A stretch of DNA of 64,000 nt from Schizonepeta tenuifolia (lineage: Eukaryota; Streptophyta; Magnoliopsida; Lamiales; Lamiaceae), in assembly GCA_029490685.1 (NCBI GenBank), contig CM055956.1, positions 90,196,872 through 90,260,871 of the forward strand, given 5' to 3'. The notes under the pieces are model-generated. The model did no database searches, was not told the origin of the DNA, and was given only the letters and a program-made list of their open reading frames with translations. Shown piece by piece: positions 10,433-23,353 of this stretch; position 1 is the first letter of the stretch, and every line of letters starts with the position of its first letter. The position numbers and the translations under genes were made by a program.

Positions 10433-13402
10433 TCATTCAGACGAGAGCCAAGGATTAGGGGCAACGTAAGTATACCCTTGGAAATGCTCACCTGATGTTG
10501 GAGTAGGCGCGGGGGAGTCATCAAGAGGCATTGCTGTCCAACATTTGTCGAAGTTCGCCGTGCAATCTTGGCCACTCACATCTGGCCTGAACTTTGGGTC
10601 GAGTTCTCTTTCCTCTATTTTCTTCCAGTTTATAGTACGAAACCATTTGTGCGATTTAATCTCTTCCGCTCCCTTAGTCCCACTTCCCAACCTTTTCGAC
10701 GCGTCCTTTTGAAGGAGCTGTCAACAGAAAGCAGATTAGCATACTCGAGAAAGAAGAAAGAAATGTACAAATTTATGGATGAAAGCAGAGCAAGAATCCT
10801 ACTCCTTTTAGCAAAGAATGAGCTTCGCTAGTTAAACGGGGTGGAAGCTTCAGTTTCTCGTTGATTATCTTCTCCTGTAGCTTCTTCCTGTTAGCATGGG
10901 TGAATGGTGGCTGAAATAGTAAACAAGAAACACTTCAACAGAGAGAAATAGTAGGTTTCTTGTCATCAACCATGAAAAATAAGCTTCCCACTCTTAAAAA
11001 AAAAAAAAAAAAAAAAAACATGAAAAAATAAGCTTCCCACTCTTAAAAAAAAAAAAAACATGAAAAAATAAGCTTCTCTTATTCAAGAACATATACCACC
11101 ACAGATCCAAGAAAATGTGTAGTTACGAAAATTTCATTTGCTTTCAAGTTAGCAGATCACTTTCGCAATCAAGAGAGAGATTAAGTTTGATTTTTCCAAA
11201 AGTGGCCTAAATTAAGTTCTTGGTTTCTAGATATTACCTTGCCAGTTAGCATTTCATACAAAAGGATTCCAACACTCCACCAATCAGCATTTTTGTTATG
11301 ACCTTTCGATTGCAAGATTTCTGGAGCCATATACTCGGTTGTCCCACATAGCGAGTTAGATCTGCTTGACTCGTGAATCTCCTTGGCCAGTCCAAAATCA
11401 GTGAGCATGACCTGGGAAGGGTAAGTACACATAGATCAGTAATGAAGCAAATTACTTCATCAACAGAAACATATGCAGTCGTGTTGTAAAGTTGTGCATG
11501 CTCCTGCAAATCAATCGGGGTTAGATCATGATATGTCCATACATGCCCATCAGCATCCATGAGAATGTTTTCGGGTTTTAGATCTCGATGCACAATCCCG
11601 TTCTTGTGAAGATGTGAAACAGCAGATACAATCTCAGCAGTATATACCCTTGCCTGGTCCTCACTACCCAAGAAATAGTCAAAAATAGGAATTAAGTACA
11701 CGAACGAAGATCATCTTACTTTCATCATTAAACAAAGTTTGAATAGTACCTGAAAATCCCTTGCCTGTAGAGATGATAAAATAGATGGCCTCCATTTATG
11801 AAGTCCAGTATCAAATACAGCTTAGTCTTAGTCTGTGGATCACAAAAGGTAAAAGAAAAAAAAGAACATAAGGTGACATCAAATTAGATGCATAATTACT
11901 GAAATAATGTAGTGTCCAATGAAATACTGCTACTTTTCGACTCTATTTGCATTTTAGGCAACAAATGTATATATCATAAATCTAAGCCATATTTTCTCCT
12001 GAAGGTTTTACAAATTCTGCTCCAGTATCACAGGTCTATTATACCCAAGAACAAATGGTTGGGAGTCGTGGGCAAGAATTAATGATCGAGAAACCTTAGT
12101 GTTTCTGAAAATGTAAGTGATAACAACAAAGCACAGTATAAAAGAATACACAATCACTGCCCTCATTTCTTGAGCAACACAATCAATTGTAAGATAAAAG
12201 ATACCTCTACTGAAACTGTATGCTCCAAAATTAGCAAAATATTATCATCTACACCATGGAATTTGATCTTTGTGGACAATAGTTGGTAAACTAAAACCAC
12301 AAGGATAGTCAGTCATTCATCAATTTTCTAGCCATTTTATCATAATAATGAACCTAAAAGAAATTATCTGTGCTTAATCAGCTATTCCTCATCATATCCA
12401 TAGGTTTTTCATCTGTATTCTGCAGACTGCAATCTAGCTACCAAAATAAGGATGCTATTTCGACGAAGAAGATATATACTACAAAATTCCATTTTCACCC
12501 TCACATTCAAACCTATAACAAAACTGCAATTCTTATCACATTCGCAACTACTAAGCATTCAATTCATGAGTGGAAAGAGAACATATATTCAGCTGAGTAG
12601 TCAAAATCAATCATTTAACCCTCAAAAGTTACAAATGAATGCTCAAATCTGATCCAAACTTTCTCTCTCTACTAACTAGTAATCCAAACCCCATCTATGC
12701 AAAAGTAAATGAGAAAGAGAAGATGACCTGAAACGAATACTGTAGCTGCACAATAAAAGGATGCACAATTTTAGTGAGAATATCTCTCTCAGCCCTCATA
12801 TAATCAACATGTTTGTTCTTGATTATCGTATCCTTCCTCATCACTTTCATGGCAAAAATCCCATCTCCACCGCCGCCGCCGCCACTTTTCCCCTTCAGCC
12901 TCACCTGAAACACCTTCCCAAACGCGCCCTTCCCGATCACCCTCATAATCTCAAAATCCCCGGGGCCCATCTTCTCCACCGCATCGCCCCCGCCGCCGTC
13001 GCAGACGCTCCCACCACCACCAATACCGTCCCTCCCAGCATCATCGCCGCCAGTATCGTCGGAGGAAGAGTAAAAGAGCTCGTCGCGCTCGTCTTGATCG
13101 AAGCTGGGGAGCGATTTTGAGAGGGTGCAACGGGGTGAGGGCCCCACGAAGGAGTGGGAGCGGTGGTGTATGACCTGCGGGTCCCCCAGGAAGAGCGGTG
13201 AGGCGGAGGTCGGAGAAGCCGCGGCGGCGGGGCCGAAGAAGTCGGAGAAATCGAATTCTAGGGACGGATCGTCGGCGGCGGCGGAGGGGATGTGGAGTTG
13301 CGTCAGCCGAGAAGCTAAGAGCGAGTGCACCGCCTTTTTCTGGTAAGTAGAAGAAGAGGAAGAAGAGAGCATGTTGTTGATGTTGCTGCTGTTGTTGTTC
13401 AT
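10433..13402 (-). CDS. S6K: Ribosomal-protein S6 kinase (AGC kinase)
   Basis: Serine/threonine kinase expected to act downstream of TOR on ribosomal protein S6 in cytosol and nucleus. Six exons join in phase to 481 residues: 12,728-13,402, 11,750-11,832, 11,543-11,663, 11,238-11,411, 10,803-10,910 and 10,433-10,717. Visible motifs are the glycine loop GKGAFGKVFQV, catalytic lysine in FAMKVMRK, HRDLKPEN, DFGLAKE, activation loop SNSLCGTTEYMAPE, and a C-terminal hydrophobic motif FQGYTYV with a candidate phospho-threonine. An N-terminal FDFSDFFGP block matches the conserved region of plant S6Ks and may serve as a TOR-signalling motif. I chose the ATG at 13,402 because the frame upstream has no ATG. 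The N-terminal half is Ser/Gly-rich. The length is close to that of Arabidopsis S6K1/2. Confidence 0.93.
10972..11075. repeat. Three-copy A-tract repeat in an S6K intron
   Basis: The unit catgaaaaataagcttccc followed by actctt and a poly-A run occurs two and a half times in tandem. The A runs differ in length (about 24 and 14). It lies in the intron between exons 4 and 5 and looks like replication slippage. Confidence 0.85.
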
Positions 13403-13904
13403 GGTGAATCCGGACTCCAGTTCTCGATGCACTCAATCTGTTTGCATAAATGTCTCAACTAAATTTCTGAAAATGGATCTGAAGAAGCCAGCCAAAACGG
13501 GCAGGCTGAGATCTTACATGGATTACATCTTTCTAGAGAGAGAGAGAGAGAGAGAGTTGCAGAAGCAAGCTTGCTAGATCTTTAAGATATTTACCAAATT
13601 GTTTCCAACTATATAAATTATTCTTGAATAAAAAAATAATAATTAAAAAAAGAAAAGGTAGACCGTTATTTCAGGTAAAAATGATGTTCACCATTCTTAT
13701 TTTTGGCAAACCTTTTAGTTATTCATCCCTCCCACACTTCACACCCAATCCAGAGAGAGAGAGAAACAAAAACAAGAGAGAAGAAAAGGGAGGGAGAGAT
13801 CAATCCAAACGTTGTTGATTCTCTCCTCTCCAAACCCCCTTTCCCCATCTTCGATATCATTCAATCAATTTCTCAAAGATTTCTCCTTTTTTTGCTTCCA
13901 AAAC

Positions 13905-15841
13905 ATGCTTCCCGCGGGAGAATCGAGGATTTCGATCGAGGAAAAATACGGAAGTCTCCCCTATTTCTTGATCTATGCCCTCCTCGAATGGGTGGTCATC
14001 ATCCTCCTCTTCGTCGACGGATTCCTCGCCTTCGTCTCCAACGAAATCGCCCGATTGTTCGAGCTCAAAACTCCATGTTTGCTCTGCACAAGGCTTGATC
14101 ATCTTCTCTTCCATAGAAACTCAAATTTCTACTACAATGAATCCATTTGTGAGGTCCACAAGAAGGATCTGGCATCCCTCTCCTACTGCCACGTGCACAA
14201 GCGACTCTCCGACATTCGCAGCATGTGCCAAGGCTGCCTCCTCTCCTCCGACAAAGACTCCGATTCCGATCATAGGCACAAGCCCTACATTGTTGAAGAT
14301 GAGCGAAGATTGCAGTTGAAGATGGAGAGAGAGAGGATTGGAATGTTTAGGTGGTGCTCTTGCTGTGGTGAGCCTACCAAGTCGAAATCCTCCTCGAGAT
14401 ACGACAGGAGTTGCTCGAGCTTATCCATGGCCGCGTCTGCTTCTCCGCGAGAGAGAGAGGATTGGAATGTCGATTCGCAAAATAGCCGATACACTGAGCT
14501 TAAATTATTAGCTGCTTCTGAGCTTCATGATGTTGAACAAGAACAAGTTGCACCTAGTCTTGGTGAGTTGTGTGCAGAACTTCTCATTCTGTTGTTTATT
14601 AGTTTGATTTGATTCGAGCCCTTTAACTTTTAACAGAATAAGTTTACTTTCAATTAGCTTTAAATATTATGTACTCTCTCCGTCCCGATAGCAACATCAC
14701 TCTTTCCTTTTTGTCCACCCGATTAGCATAGTCACATTCAAAAAATGGCAACATTTAACTCTTCAAATGACCTAACTCTTTTCATCTTTTTACTCTTATT
14801 TCTTAATAATCGTGCCCAAACCAAGTGAGACCTTGATATTGGAACAGAGAAATTAATAATTTACTTCTCGATTAAGTCTTGTTTTGATGGTTGTACTTCA
14901 GCTGATTTTCTCTCTTCTCCCTCTCTCTAGGTGTAGCTGCTGTAGGTGGCGAGGTGATGATTGAAGATCCACCGAGGACTCCGACATTCGCAAGTCGAAA
15001 CAAACTCTTCGGAATGCCATTATCAGATGCATTATCGCCGGCACCAATGAGCCCTAGCAAGAAGATACTAGAAAAATCAGACCTCGTTGTGGAGGAGGCC
15101 GTGGAGGCGGGAGAGGGAGATCAAGGCGACATAGTGGCACGTCTTAAGAAACAAGTAACTCATGATCGGAGATCGTTGATGGAGTTATACATGGAGCTAG
15201 ACGAGGAGAGGAGTGCGTCTGCAGTGGCGGCGAACAATGCAATGGCCATGATAACGCGTCTCCAAGCGGAGAAGGCGGCAGTCCAGATGGAGGCGTCGCA
15301 GTACAAGCGAATGATGGAGGAGCAAGCGGAGTACGATCAAGAAGCAATGCAGATGATGAAGAACATGCTGTTGAAGAGAGAGGAAGAGATGCAGGATCTA
15401 GAGAGAGAACTTGAGGAGTATAAAGAGAGATTTGGGATCATCAATAGAATCGGCAGTGAGGTTTGTGAATTTGATCTTGATGAGGATAATTATCAGGACA
15501 TCATCCATTCTCAAGCGTTGTCGTCATCATCGGATCTTGAGATTAATGTGGAGTGTCGGGGCGACGAGCTTGAAATGGACTATGAGAGGGAGAGAGATCA
15601 TCTTGTAGGGTTGATGAGGGAGCTTGTAGAAGGCGGAGGCGGGGAGGAGGAAGGCGAGGCGGGAGTGTCGTTGATAAGGGGAAGGTTGAAGGCAGTTGAA
15701 GCAGAGAGTGGATTCTTGAAGCATGCGGCTATGACTCTGCAAAGAGGGGGAGAAGGGATGAAGATTTTGAGTGAGATAGCTCAGAATTTGAGAAAACTTA
15801 GGCAAAATAGGTTTGAGAATCTTGAATCTTGTTGCAGCTGA
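13905..15841 (+). CDS. Myosin-binding protein with GTD-binding (DUF593) domain
   Basis: Predicted membrane-anchored receptor for class XI myosins, which tethers vesicles or organelles to actin motors. Two exons, 13,905-14,562 and 14,931-15,841, join in phase to 522 residues. A single hydrophobic segment lies at about residues 17-47 (FLIYALLEWVVIILLFVDGF). It is followed by the family's cysteine pairs (CLLC, later CSCC). The GTD-binding coiled coil occupies about residues 280-375, starting near VARLKKQVTHDRRSLMELY, and is followed by further coiled coil with ERELEEYKERFG. This layout fits probable myosin-binding proteins 4-7 of plants. The start is the first ATG in frame before the membrane segment. 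The single intron carries a MITE. The exact paralogue cannot be assigned. Confidence 0.88.
14671..14860. mobile_element. Degraded Stowaway MITE in the myosin-binding gene intron
   Basis: The left end gtactctctccgtcccgat is a clear Stowaway terminus with a TA. The right end near ttgatattggaacagagaa is a decayed copy of the inverted terminus. About 190 bp, wholly inside the intron and well clear of both splice sites. Confidence 0.7.
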
Positions 15842-16532
15842 TGATTAGTTGGCCTTTTAGTTTTTGTCTCTTGCTGTCGCTCCCACCATTGAAAGATGTG
15901 AAGTAGAAATTGTGGTTAGAGAATTTTAGAGTTTGATGGTATTTGTAAGGATGAGTTTCTATTTTCAACTCTCATCTTCATCAGGAGAGAAGGTGAAGCC
16001 GAAGGGTTTGTATCTCTCTCTCTCTTTCTTGGTTTTTTACTCCACCAAGAGGCAACTAATTTTACTCTCTCTCTCTCTCTCTCTCCCCCTCAATTTCACT
16101 ATTTACATGTATGATTATTAGGATACAGATACATTTAAATTGACTAATTATGGTGCAGTTAAAATTCTTGGGCATCAAGTTTTAAAAAAATTGTATTAAA
16201 CTTACAAATGAAGTGGAAACATGAGTATATCTATGGAGGTGACATATTTGTCAACATTAATAATTATTCAATCAATATTAATGATAAAAAAATAGAAATT
16301 GACAAATTATTTCAGAATTTTTTTACTATGTTAAAAAAATCATCAAAAGAAAGATATCACCTTGATGGTTAGGTTATTGGTTTATGTTTAATCGTCAGAA
16401 AATTATGGACCACCCATTTCTTCAAGTGACCGAAATGCCCATCTCTTTTGTCAGAATTACTGATAAGCCCATCTATCCAGTTCATTGCAGCAGACTCATC
16501 ATCCTAGAGAGAGAAACAACAGAAACTAGATA
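15842..16532. other. Intergenic DNA between the myosin-binding and YLMG genes
   Basis: It holds the 3' region of the upstream gene with CT microsatellites at about 16,014-16,025 and 16,067-16,086, then AT-rich sequence. The short leader of the YLMG gene follows and ends in gagagagaaacaacag. No additional gene is supported. Confidence 0.6.
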
Positions 16533-17153
16533 ATGTCTGCTGTCTCTGCCACTGGTGTGCCAATTCCATTGCCGTCTCAACTAAACAAACACAAAAATCT
16601 TCCTCAGAATCAAACCTTAATCTCATCAAAATCATCTCATTTCTCATTATCCCACAAACCAATCCTCAAATCTCCAGTAAGAAGGGAACCACCAACCTCG
16701 GTATGCAGAGCTCATTGTTCTTCAAGAATTTCAGATTCTCTCTCTAGCCACCACCTCTCCTCCTCATCCGCCGCTCTTTCCGGCGACCCTTTCACCAGAA
16801 CTTCAGAGATTATGCATTCAAACGTGACGGGCAACCTGGTTCTGATGGATTTGGACCCCGCTGCGGCCAAACTGGCAATAGCGTTTCTTGGACCGTTCTT
16901 GTCTGCATTCGGATTTCTCTTCATTGCGAGGATTGTGATGTCGTGGTATCCGAAGCTGCCCGTGGGCAAGTTCCCATATGTCCTTGCGTACGCCCCAACC
17001 GAGCCGTTGCTGGCTCAGACAAGGAAGATCATACCTCCTCTGGCTGGAGTTGATGTCACCCCTGTTGTCTGGTTCGGATTGCTCAGTTTTCTCAATGAAA
17101 TCTTGGTTGGCCCACAGGGGCTCCTTGTTCTTCTCTCTCAGCAGCAGGTTTAA
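16533..17153 (+). CDS. YLMG1: YLMG/YGGT family chloroplast membrane protein
   Basis: Intron-less gene of 206 residues. The first ~75 residues are Ser/Pro/Lys-rich with few acidic residues, as in a chloroplast transit peptide. The YGGT domain follows at about residues 105-200. It has two hydrophobic segments (AIAFLGPFLSAFGFLFIARIV and TPVVWFGLLSFLNEILVGPQG) separated by the family's SWYPKLPVGKFPYV and APTEPLLAQTRKIIPP region. Plant YLMG1 proteins sit in thylakoid or nucleoid membranes and affect nucleoid distribution and plastid membrane function. The start is the only ATG upstream of the transit region. The 3' region contains a CA/GA microsatellite. Family assignment is firm; the paralogue (1-1 or 1-2) is uncertain. 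Confidence 0.9.
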   Translation: MSAVSATGVPIPLPSQLNKHKNLPQNQTLISSKSSHFSLSHKPILKSPVRREPPTSVCRAHCSSRISDSLSSHHLSSSSAALSGDPFTRTSEIMHSNVTGNLVLMDLDPAAAKLAIAFLGPFLSAFGFLFIARIVMSWYPKLPVGKFPYVLAYAPTEPLLAQTRKIIPPLAGVDVTPVVWFGLLSFLNEILVGPQGLLVLLSQQQV

Positions 17154-17226
17154 GATTAGATGTAGGATTGCATTTTCTGAAGGTCCATGTTTTTCTTATC
17201 TATGCAAGTTTAAATGCATGCTATGC

Positions 17227-17228
<2 letters not shown>

Positions 17229-17271
<43 letters not shown>
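17229..17271. repeat. (CA)n(GA)n compound microsatellite
   Basis: About 15 ca units run directly into about 6 ga units in the 3' region of the YLMG gene. Confidence 0.95.
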
Positions 17272-17638
17272 CATTTCTCTTGAATATTTTCACTGCAATG
17301 AGCAGCAAATCAAGTAGGACTGCAAATTATGAAGCTAAGTTTCATCTTGCAGAATGATTCAAATTTCACTTGTTAATTCTTATAGCTGAATGGCATAAGT
17401 AATGACATTGATCATAAATGTGCCGATATTGTAATAAAATGAAGCTTTAGAAGCTACGAAAATTTCGCATAAACATGATGCAGACAAAGCTACAGAATAA
17501 ATCTATACTTAACTGAAGTAGAGAACTCAATAAATACACGATCGTCGTCACCTCACTGAAGAAGTACTGGAAGTCCTCTGCTTCCTAATTCAAGCATCTT
17601 CCATCTTGAAATTGATTGCTTCAGTAACTGGAAGAAAG

Positions 17639-20600
17639 TTATGGCGGGAAGTGCTCGACATCCCTCGCGTATCTTATTCCGCGAAGAAGACTCTTGGCAG
17701 TTTCCTTCTCCTGCATAAAATGAGTGAGAATCATCAACATTTGAAACAATTTGCCAGAAAATGTGTTTTTCAAAATCTAAGAGGACTTACGGGGCCAGTG
17801 TAGTCGAGAAGACGCGTACAATAAACCTCGGCTTCATCAAATTTCTTCTGAGTTCTATAATGTTGGGCCAGGAACATCAATGCTTCAACCATGTTTGGTC
17901 CTTCTCTCTCTTCAGCTTCCATCCTTTCCAAATCTTTCTTGTAATAAAACGCAGCCTCGTCAGTCCGACCGAGCTCACAATGTAGCTTTGCCAGCTGGTG
18001 TAGGGCAATGGCTTCCCTGTCGTTACAGTTCGCTGCGCGTTCATAGCATTTGATGGCGTCCTCGAGCTTATGAAGCTGTTCGGTCTCGTAGCATTGAGCC
18101 ATTGCTATCCACAACCGAGAATCATTTGGTTGCAAGAATACCGACTTCTTGAAGTAATGAAGTGCATAAGTGGGCATTCCAATCATCTCATACGCTTGCC
18201 CTAATCCATACCATGCTCGATAATCACACGAATTTATATCTACCGCGCGTCTGTAAGCATCAACTGCAGCTGAAGTGTTCTTCATCTCGACATACTCGTG
18301 GCCCATGAGAGTCCATGCCGACAAATAGTTCTTGTTCAATTTAAGAGCCCTTCGGAAATATGTCACGGACTTCTCGTGCTGTCCTTTCAAACTGTAGTAA
18401 TTACCAATGATGCAACACGACTCCGGCCTATACTTATCGGTAAGAAACACCCGGTGCGCCAGATAGCTCAGTGCAGAGAAACATTCCTTCGCGTAAAGCA
18501 CGTTGGAGTACATGTCCATGTCCTCGATTCTATAAGGATCGTTTCTTAAGAGTTCTTCGAATATAACTTCCACCTGCTCGAACTCCCTGAGATTATACTG
18601 AGCCTTAGCAATTTGAGCCTGGATGTAATTGCTAAAAATAAAAGTTCCCTGTAAATATTCATATTTGGCCAATGACTCGTTGTGCATCCGGAGTTCCTGG
18701 TAAGCGTTGGCAAGGAAAAAGTCCTTCATCCAATGATTATTGAGATTAAGACTGTTCAATTCCTCGATTTTGGTGCATAGCGTCTGCAGCTCGGTCCAAG
18801 CACTCCAGTTCCAAGGATAGCTATTGACAGACTCCACAAATACAGACCTTGCCAGATTCTTACTCCCTTTCTCCTTAAGGACGAGGCCGTACACATAAAG
18901 ACCAAAAGGGTCGATACTTCCATTTTTACGAAAGGTTGACAATTCTCTCTCAAGAGAGATCAGTTCTGGGTTCACAGCATCGCTCTTTCCCATTGGACCC
19001 TCGAGCTCTATCATCTCTTCTTCTTTTCGCTTTTCTCCGGCCTTCAAGATTAATGTGATTAAGAGGAATATTAAACAGAAATTTTGCTAATATAAAATGC
19101 TGATTTGCAGTTGCATGATTTTGCACCATGCTGATTAGGATGCAGACTGAATCATGGGAATAAACATAATTGTACAGTGCAAATACATTGACTACCAAGT
19201 TGCAAAAGCTGGAAATTCGATGCCGTAATCAATATGTTTGTTAAGTAGAAGCAAAATATAGCTTGTTAAGTAGAAGCAACAAGCATGTAAAACAACAATG
19301 ATAGACCTATTATTTCTCATATAGTTATTGTGGAGTAATAAAGTAATAGTAGATTGTTTATATAAATCAGTAAAGAGACCCCATATATATAGGGGTAGAA
19401 ACTAGGTTACAATATAGTCCTATAAGGAAAACTAGATAAACAAGGAAAAACTAAATAAATTAGGAAACTAAATATTCACTGATATTACTAGAAACCCTAG
19501 ATACATAGTCAAGATGTTATACTTCTTTCCATCTTACACAAATGTAGCTTTTAATTGATAATCTCAAAGTGTGTAAGTCAAACCTCAAGAAAGTGAAGTT
19601 TTAAGTATTGCAAAAACTGGTGAATCTCAGTTCATCAACACTGTGGCTGTTACCACAATGCTTCTCATATAAATAAAAAGATCTTGATGTGCCCATTCAT
19701 AAAAACAGAGTGTGCCCGAGAAGATGAGGAAGATAGACATGTATGAACTACTATAAGATATCAGAGAACTAACACTTTCTCTATCAAGTGCAGATAAAGT
19801 TATTGCAAGTAAATGGGATACACCACGTCATGTTAAGGAAAATACAAAAGCAATTTGAAAGTCACTACAATACAAGTTCTTCAAATAGATAAAGAAACTT
19901 GAAAAGTTAACAGATAAGTCTTTATTCTTCAGTGTTATCTTAGCCTAAACTGTAAAAGAGTTTCAGTTTATAGCCCTTCAGCAGATCATCATACAGTTAT
20001 ATATCTGTCTGGATAATTAACAAATCTTTTCATGATTAGAAGTTAACTAGCACGATATTATATCATTCAAATGTCACCATGGATACACCACGACATCAAC
20101 ACAAGGGGCGGAAAAGCATACCTATTGTATCCTTCAAAATTAATAAGATAAAAGTGCTGATTTAGTTAGAATGTTAAACATTAAATGGTTCTCCTCTTAT
20201 CTCATTAACAAGTATATGAAGCAATCATTCTGCAGTATATTAGTATAATATTGTTTCGATTATAGAGGTGATCTAACAGAACTTCAATCTTTCCACAACC
20301 AAGAGGCAAAATACTTTGTTATTAAGAACTGGTGTTTTCTCCTTGCACTCAAAATTACATGGTCAGTTACAGCTCAAGTCACATTACAATTGAGATATGC
20401 AACCCTAGATTATGTCCTTTGACAATTAGCATCTCAAGTTCCTATCATTATAATCCAAATAACCTCCAACATCCTTGTTGACAATTGATCTTTAAACCAT
20501 GCCATCCTGTCGCTCACGAATCTGATTTTGATTTCAGCTAACGCACAAAATACAAGGCCTAATCACCAAAATTCAAATGCTTCCATGCATGCTTGCAAGT

Positions 20601-21609
20601 ATACAAAGGCCAGATAATATATCAAGGAAATCTCACAACTGCCATGTTATGCGTCACATCAACAGCATCTTGGTGTAGGCTTATGATTTCCCTAACACTC
20701 ACATGCTCACATTCCCACTAGTACTTATTAACTCTAAACAAAACTATTTCAGAACTAATCCATTTTTGGCACAACAATGTTGCTGAGCAAGAGAGCGCCT
20801 ACCCATTATCATACAACATAAAACACATCGTGCCAGTGCCACATTGAATTTCAGTGCTTTTTACTTACAATCTACGGTTGAGGGACCAGAAGCAAGTTGA
20901 CCTAATTTGTAGGAATAGTATGATGCACAATTCCACATGGACAGAGAGAGCAACCCAAGTAAAACACAGCAAAAAAACCATAATCATCACTACAGAACCA
21001 CAAATCAATCCTCAACGTAGCAATGCAGCAGATAACGAGTCAAGAAACGAACCAAATAAAGCGCATAGCAACGCAAGAAAATGGCTTTCTTGCTAGTCTG
21101 ATCCCTAAGCACATGAGCAGCCCTCTTATACTCCCTGCAGTCAAAATAAGACTTGGCCAACAAATAAAAATCATTATCCATCAGATCGTAATCGTACTCC
21201 TCAGCCGCCACTAGCGACGGCGTCATGACATACGACACCCCGGCAGAAGGCGTCGCAGAGGACTCGGCGGGGGTGGCCGTGCGGAAGCGGCGGCGGATGC
21301 TGGAGCTGCCGCGCTGGAATCGAGTGTGCGACGGCGTGTGCTTCGAGGGGTCCTGCTCTATCCCCATCAACTGCTCCGCCGCCCTTAAGAAGCAAAGAAA
21401 TCTCGAAATTCAGGATTCGTAACCATAAATTTCAGAGAAAATATAAATTAAAAGAAAAGGTAGGATTTTGAGGTAATGGGAAAGTTTCTGGAGCAAAACA
21501 GAAGATGGGTTTTGGATTACTACCATTTGGATGCGGTGTAGAGACCGCGCTCGCTGAGGTGGCGCACGGCGGCGCGGAGCTCGGTTCTGCAGGTTTCTTT
21601 GGAAGCCAT
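17639..21609 (-). CDS. APC8: Anaphase-promoting complex subunit 8 (CDC23)
   Basis: TPR scaffold subunit of the APC/C ubiquitin ligase, needed for mitotic cyclin and securin turnover. Four exons join in phase to 579 residues: 21,524-21,609, 21,053-21,383, 17,791-19,041 and 17,639-17,710. Exon 1 begins MASKETCRTELRAAVRHLSE, matching the Apc8 N-terminal domain. The large exon holds tandem TPRs (for example FRRALKLNKNYLSAWTLMGHEY and RRAVDINSCDYRAWYGLGQAY). The short last exon gives the C-terminus GIRYARDVEHFPP. The ORF would run past the 5' splice site at 17,790 for five codons, so the gtaagt there was chosen. A 2-kb intron (19,042-21,052) separates the N-terminal exons from the main exon. The length equals what I remember for the Arabidopsis protein. 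No damage is seen. Confidence 0.94.
19310..19530. repeat. Possible solo-LTR fragment in APC8 intron 2
   Basis: The stretch has a tatatatataggggt element and, on the minus strand, a run of tagtttcc / ccttgtttatctagttttcc-type words typical of plant Copia LTRs. The ends cannot be placed and no target duplication is visible, so this is a weak call. The rest of this intron shows nothing recognisable. Confidence 0.3.
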
Positions 21610-22359
21610 AGTTAGCTAATTCTCATATACTTCCCGTCGGTGAGATTGCTGACATTAACGTCTGAGGTTTGTTGGATTTGAAATTTTAAGATGAAATTGC
21701 GGCGGCGGAGAACGGCGGAGGAGGCGTTGGGGTTTAGTATCGGCGACCGCGCGTTGGTGGTGATTTTTTTTTGAACTTGCAAAACTTCAAATCAAATTAC
21801 GAACCCGTCGCCCCGCCCCGCAATCGGTTTTTTTTTTTCTTTTTTAATTAGCTATGAGAGATATTTTCAAGTCTAAATTATAAATTTTGATTAATTTTAG
21901 GTATTGATTAATTATTTTTTATTAACTAGCTGACTCTCATTGAATTAAATTAAATAAGGTGACAATTAATTGTTTCAGACATATTTTATGTTCAGTAATT
22001 AATTAATTTTCATTCTAAATCAATTTATCTATATAATAATATTAAAGTCTTAAAGAAAGTTCCCCTGCCTAAATTGTTCTCTAAATAATTTAATTAATTC
22101 CTATGCACGCGCTCAATTTTTTTTTTTTACGGTCAGCTCATATACACTACAATGTGTATTTATATGCACTATATTGTATAATAAGATATACAACTAAGAG
22201 TAATGAGATCCACCATTTTTTATTTTTTTCAGTTTCCAATTTTTCTTTTTCGGCTCCGCCTTCAGCTCCGATTTTTAATCTATAGATAATCATAGTGACA
22301 ACAATTTAGATCATTCGAATCCCCTCGCTCGATCTTTTAACATAAGAAGAAGAGGCAAA
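21610..22359. other. Upstream region of APC8
   Basis: The first ~200 bp are the GC-richer promoter and leader of APC8. The remainder is AT-rich with a T-run near 21,825-21,845. No gene or clear transposon is seen. Confidence 0.55.
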
Positions 22360-22660
22360 CACAGTGCATCTTAGTACACATGATTGTGCATCTCATTATA
22401 CATGAAGATGCATATGGAAACACAGTGTGCTGCATCTCAGTACACATGATGGTGCATATGGAAACACAGTGTTGTGCATCTCGGTAAACATGGTTGTGCA
22501 TCTCGGTAAACATGGTGTTGCATATGGATACACTATGTGGTACATCTCAAAAAAAGGGAACAAAAATATTAATAAAAGTTAAAAATTGGTGCATCTCAAT
22601 ACACTTAATGGTGTATCTCATTATACGATGTAGTGCATATAAGTATACTTTGTGGTGCTT
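22360..22660. repeat. Imperfect minisatellite of 20-25 bp units
   Basis: Units alternate between gtgcatctcagtacacatga and gtgcatatggaaacacagtg. They recur about 12 times with drift (cagtacac, cggtaaac, cattatac). The array is non-coding. A GC-rich run of gaccgggtc-type words, self-complementary in part, follows at about 22,708-22,748. Confidence 0.8.
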
Positions 22661-23344
22661 ATGATCTGACACCATATAAAAAACAAAAATATATTAAAAA
22701 GAGGGTTTGACCGGGTCAACCCGGGTCGGACCGGGTCGACCCGGTCTCACATTATGAGACTAGTTGAAGACAAGAATTTGTCAAAAATTATATTCCCCTA
22801 TTTCTATTCCCCTCTCTACCAGCTCTAAAGTAACAGCCCCACGCCACCACCGTCCACCATTACTATCGACAACCATCACCACCACTAGCAGTGCCGATCG
22901 ACCACATTTCTCGGGAGCATAATAGCAAAACTAATTTAATTGAGGGTTTGAACTTGAAAAATGAACGATGACAAATATGGCCGTTTTCGAACTTGCCAAC
23001 ATCGCATCTAATTTGTGAAAAATATTTGAGGCTCTATTGGATTTGAATCCCAATTGGATTCTTTGACTGTCCCTAATTACATATTTAAATATTTTCCTCT
23101 TTTTTACTTTTTTTATTTGTATTTTTATTAATCAACTTAATATAAAAACAATGTCATTTTAATACCACCTAAGTTATTAGTTTTCCATGTAAACGAGATC
23201 TCAAATTTAATTTCACTGAAAATCGTCTCAGGTAGCAAAATCAGATACAATTAAAAGTTCGGATATTCTGAAGTAGGTTTTTTTTTTTTTTTTACAAAAT
23301 GAGATAATGACAAAAGTTTAGAAATTTTGAGTTCATTTACCCTA
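22661..23344. other. Intergenic DNA before the F-box remnant
   Basis: Apart from the ccgggtcgacccgg run near 22,725-22,742 and poly-T at 23,279-23,293, nothing is recognisable. Confidence 0.5.
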
Positions 23345-23345
23345 T

Positions 23346-23353
23346 TATAAATA
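23346..23353 (+). promoter_or_regulatory. Probable TATA box of the F-box remnant
   Basis: The sequence tataaata lies about 65 bp upstream of the ATG proposed for exon 1 of the F-box gene. Spacing fits a short leader. It is a weak call on its own. Confidence 0.45.
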
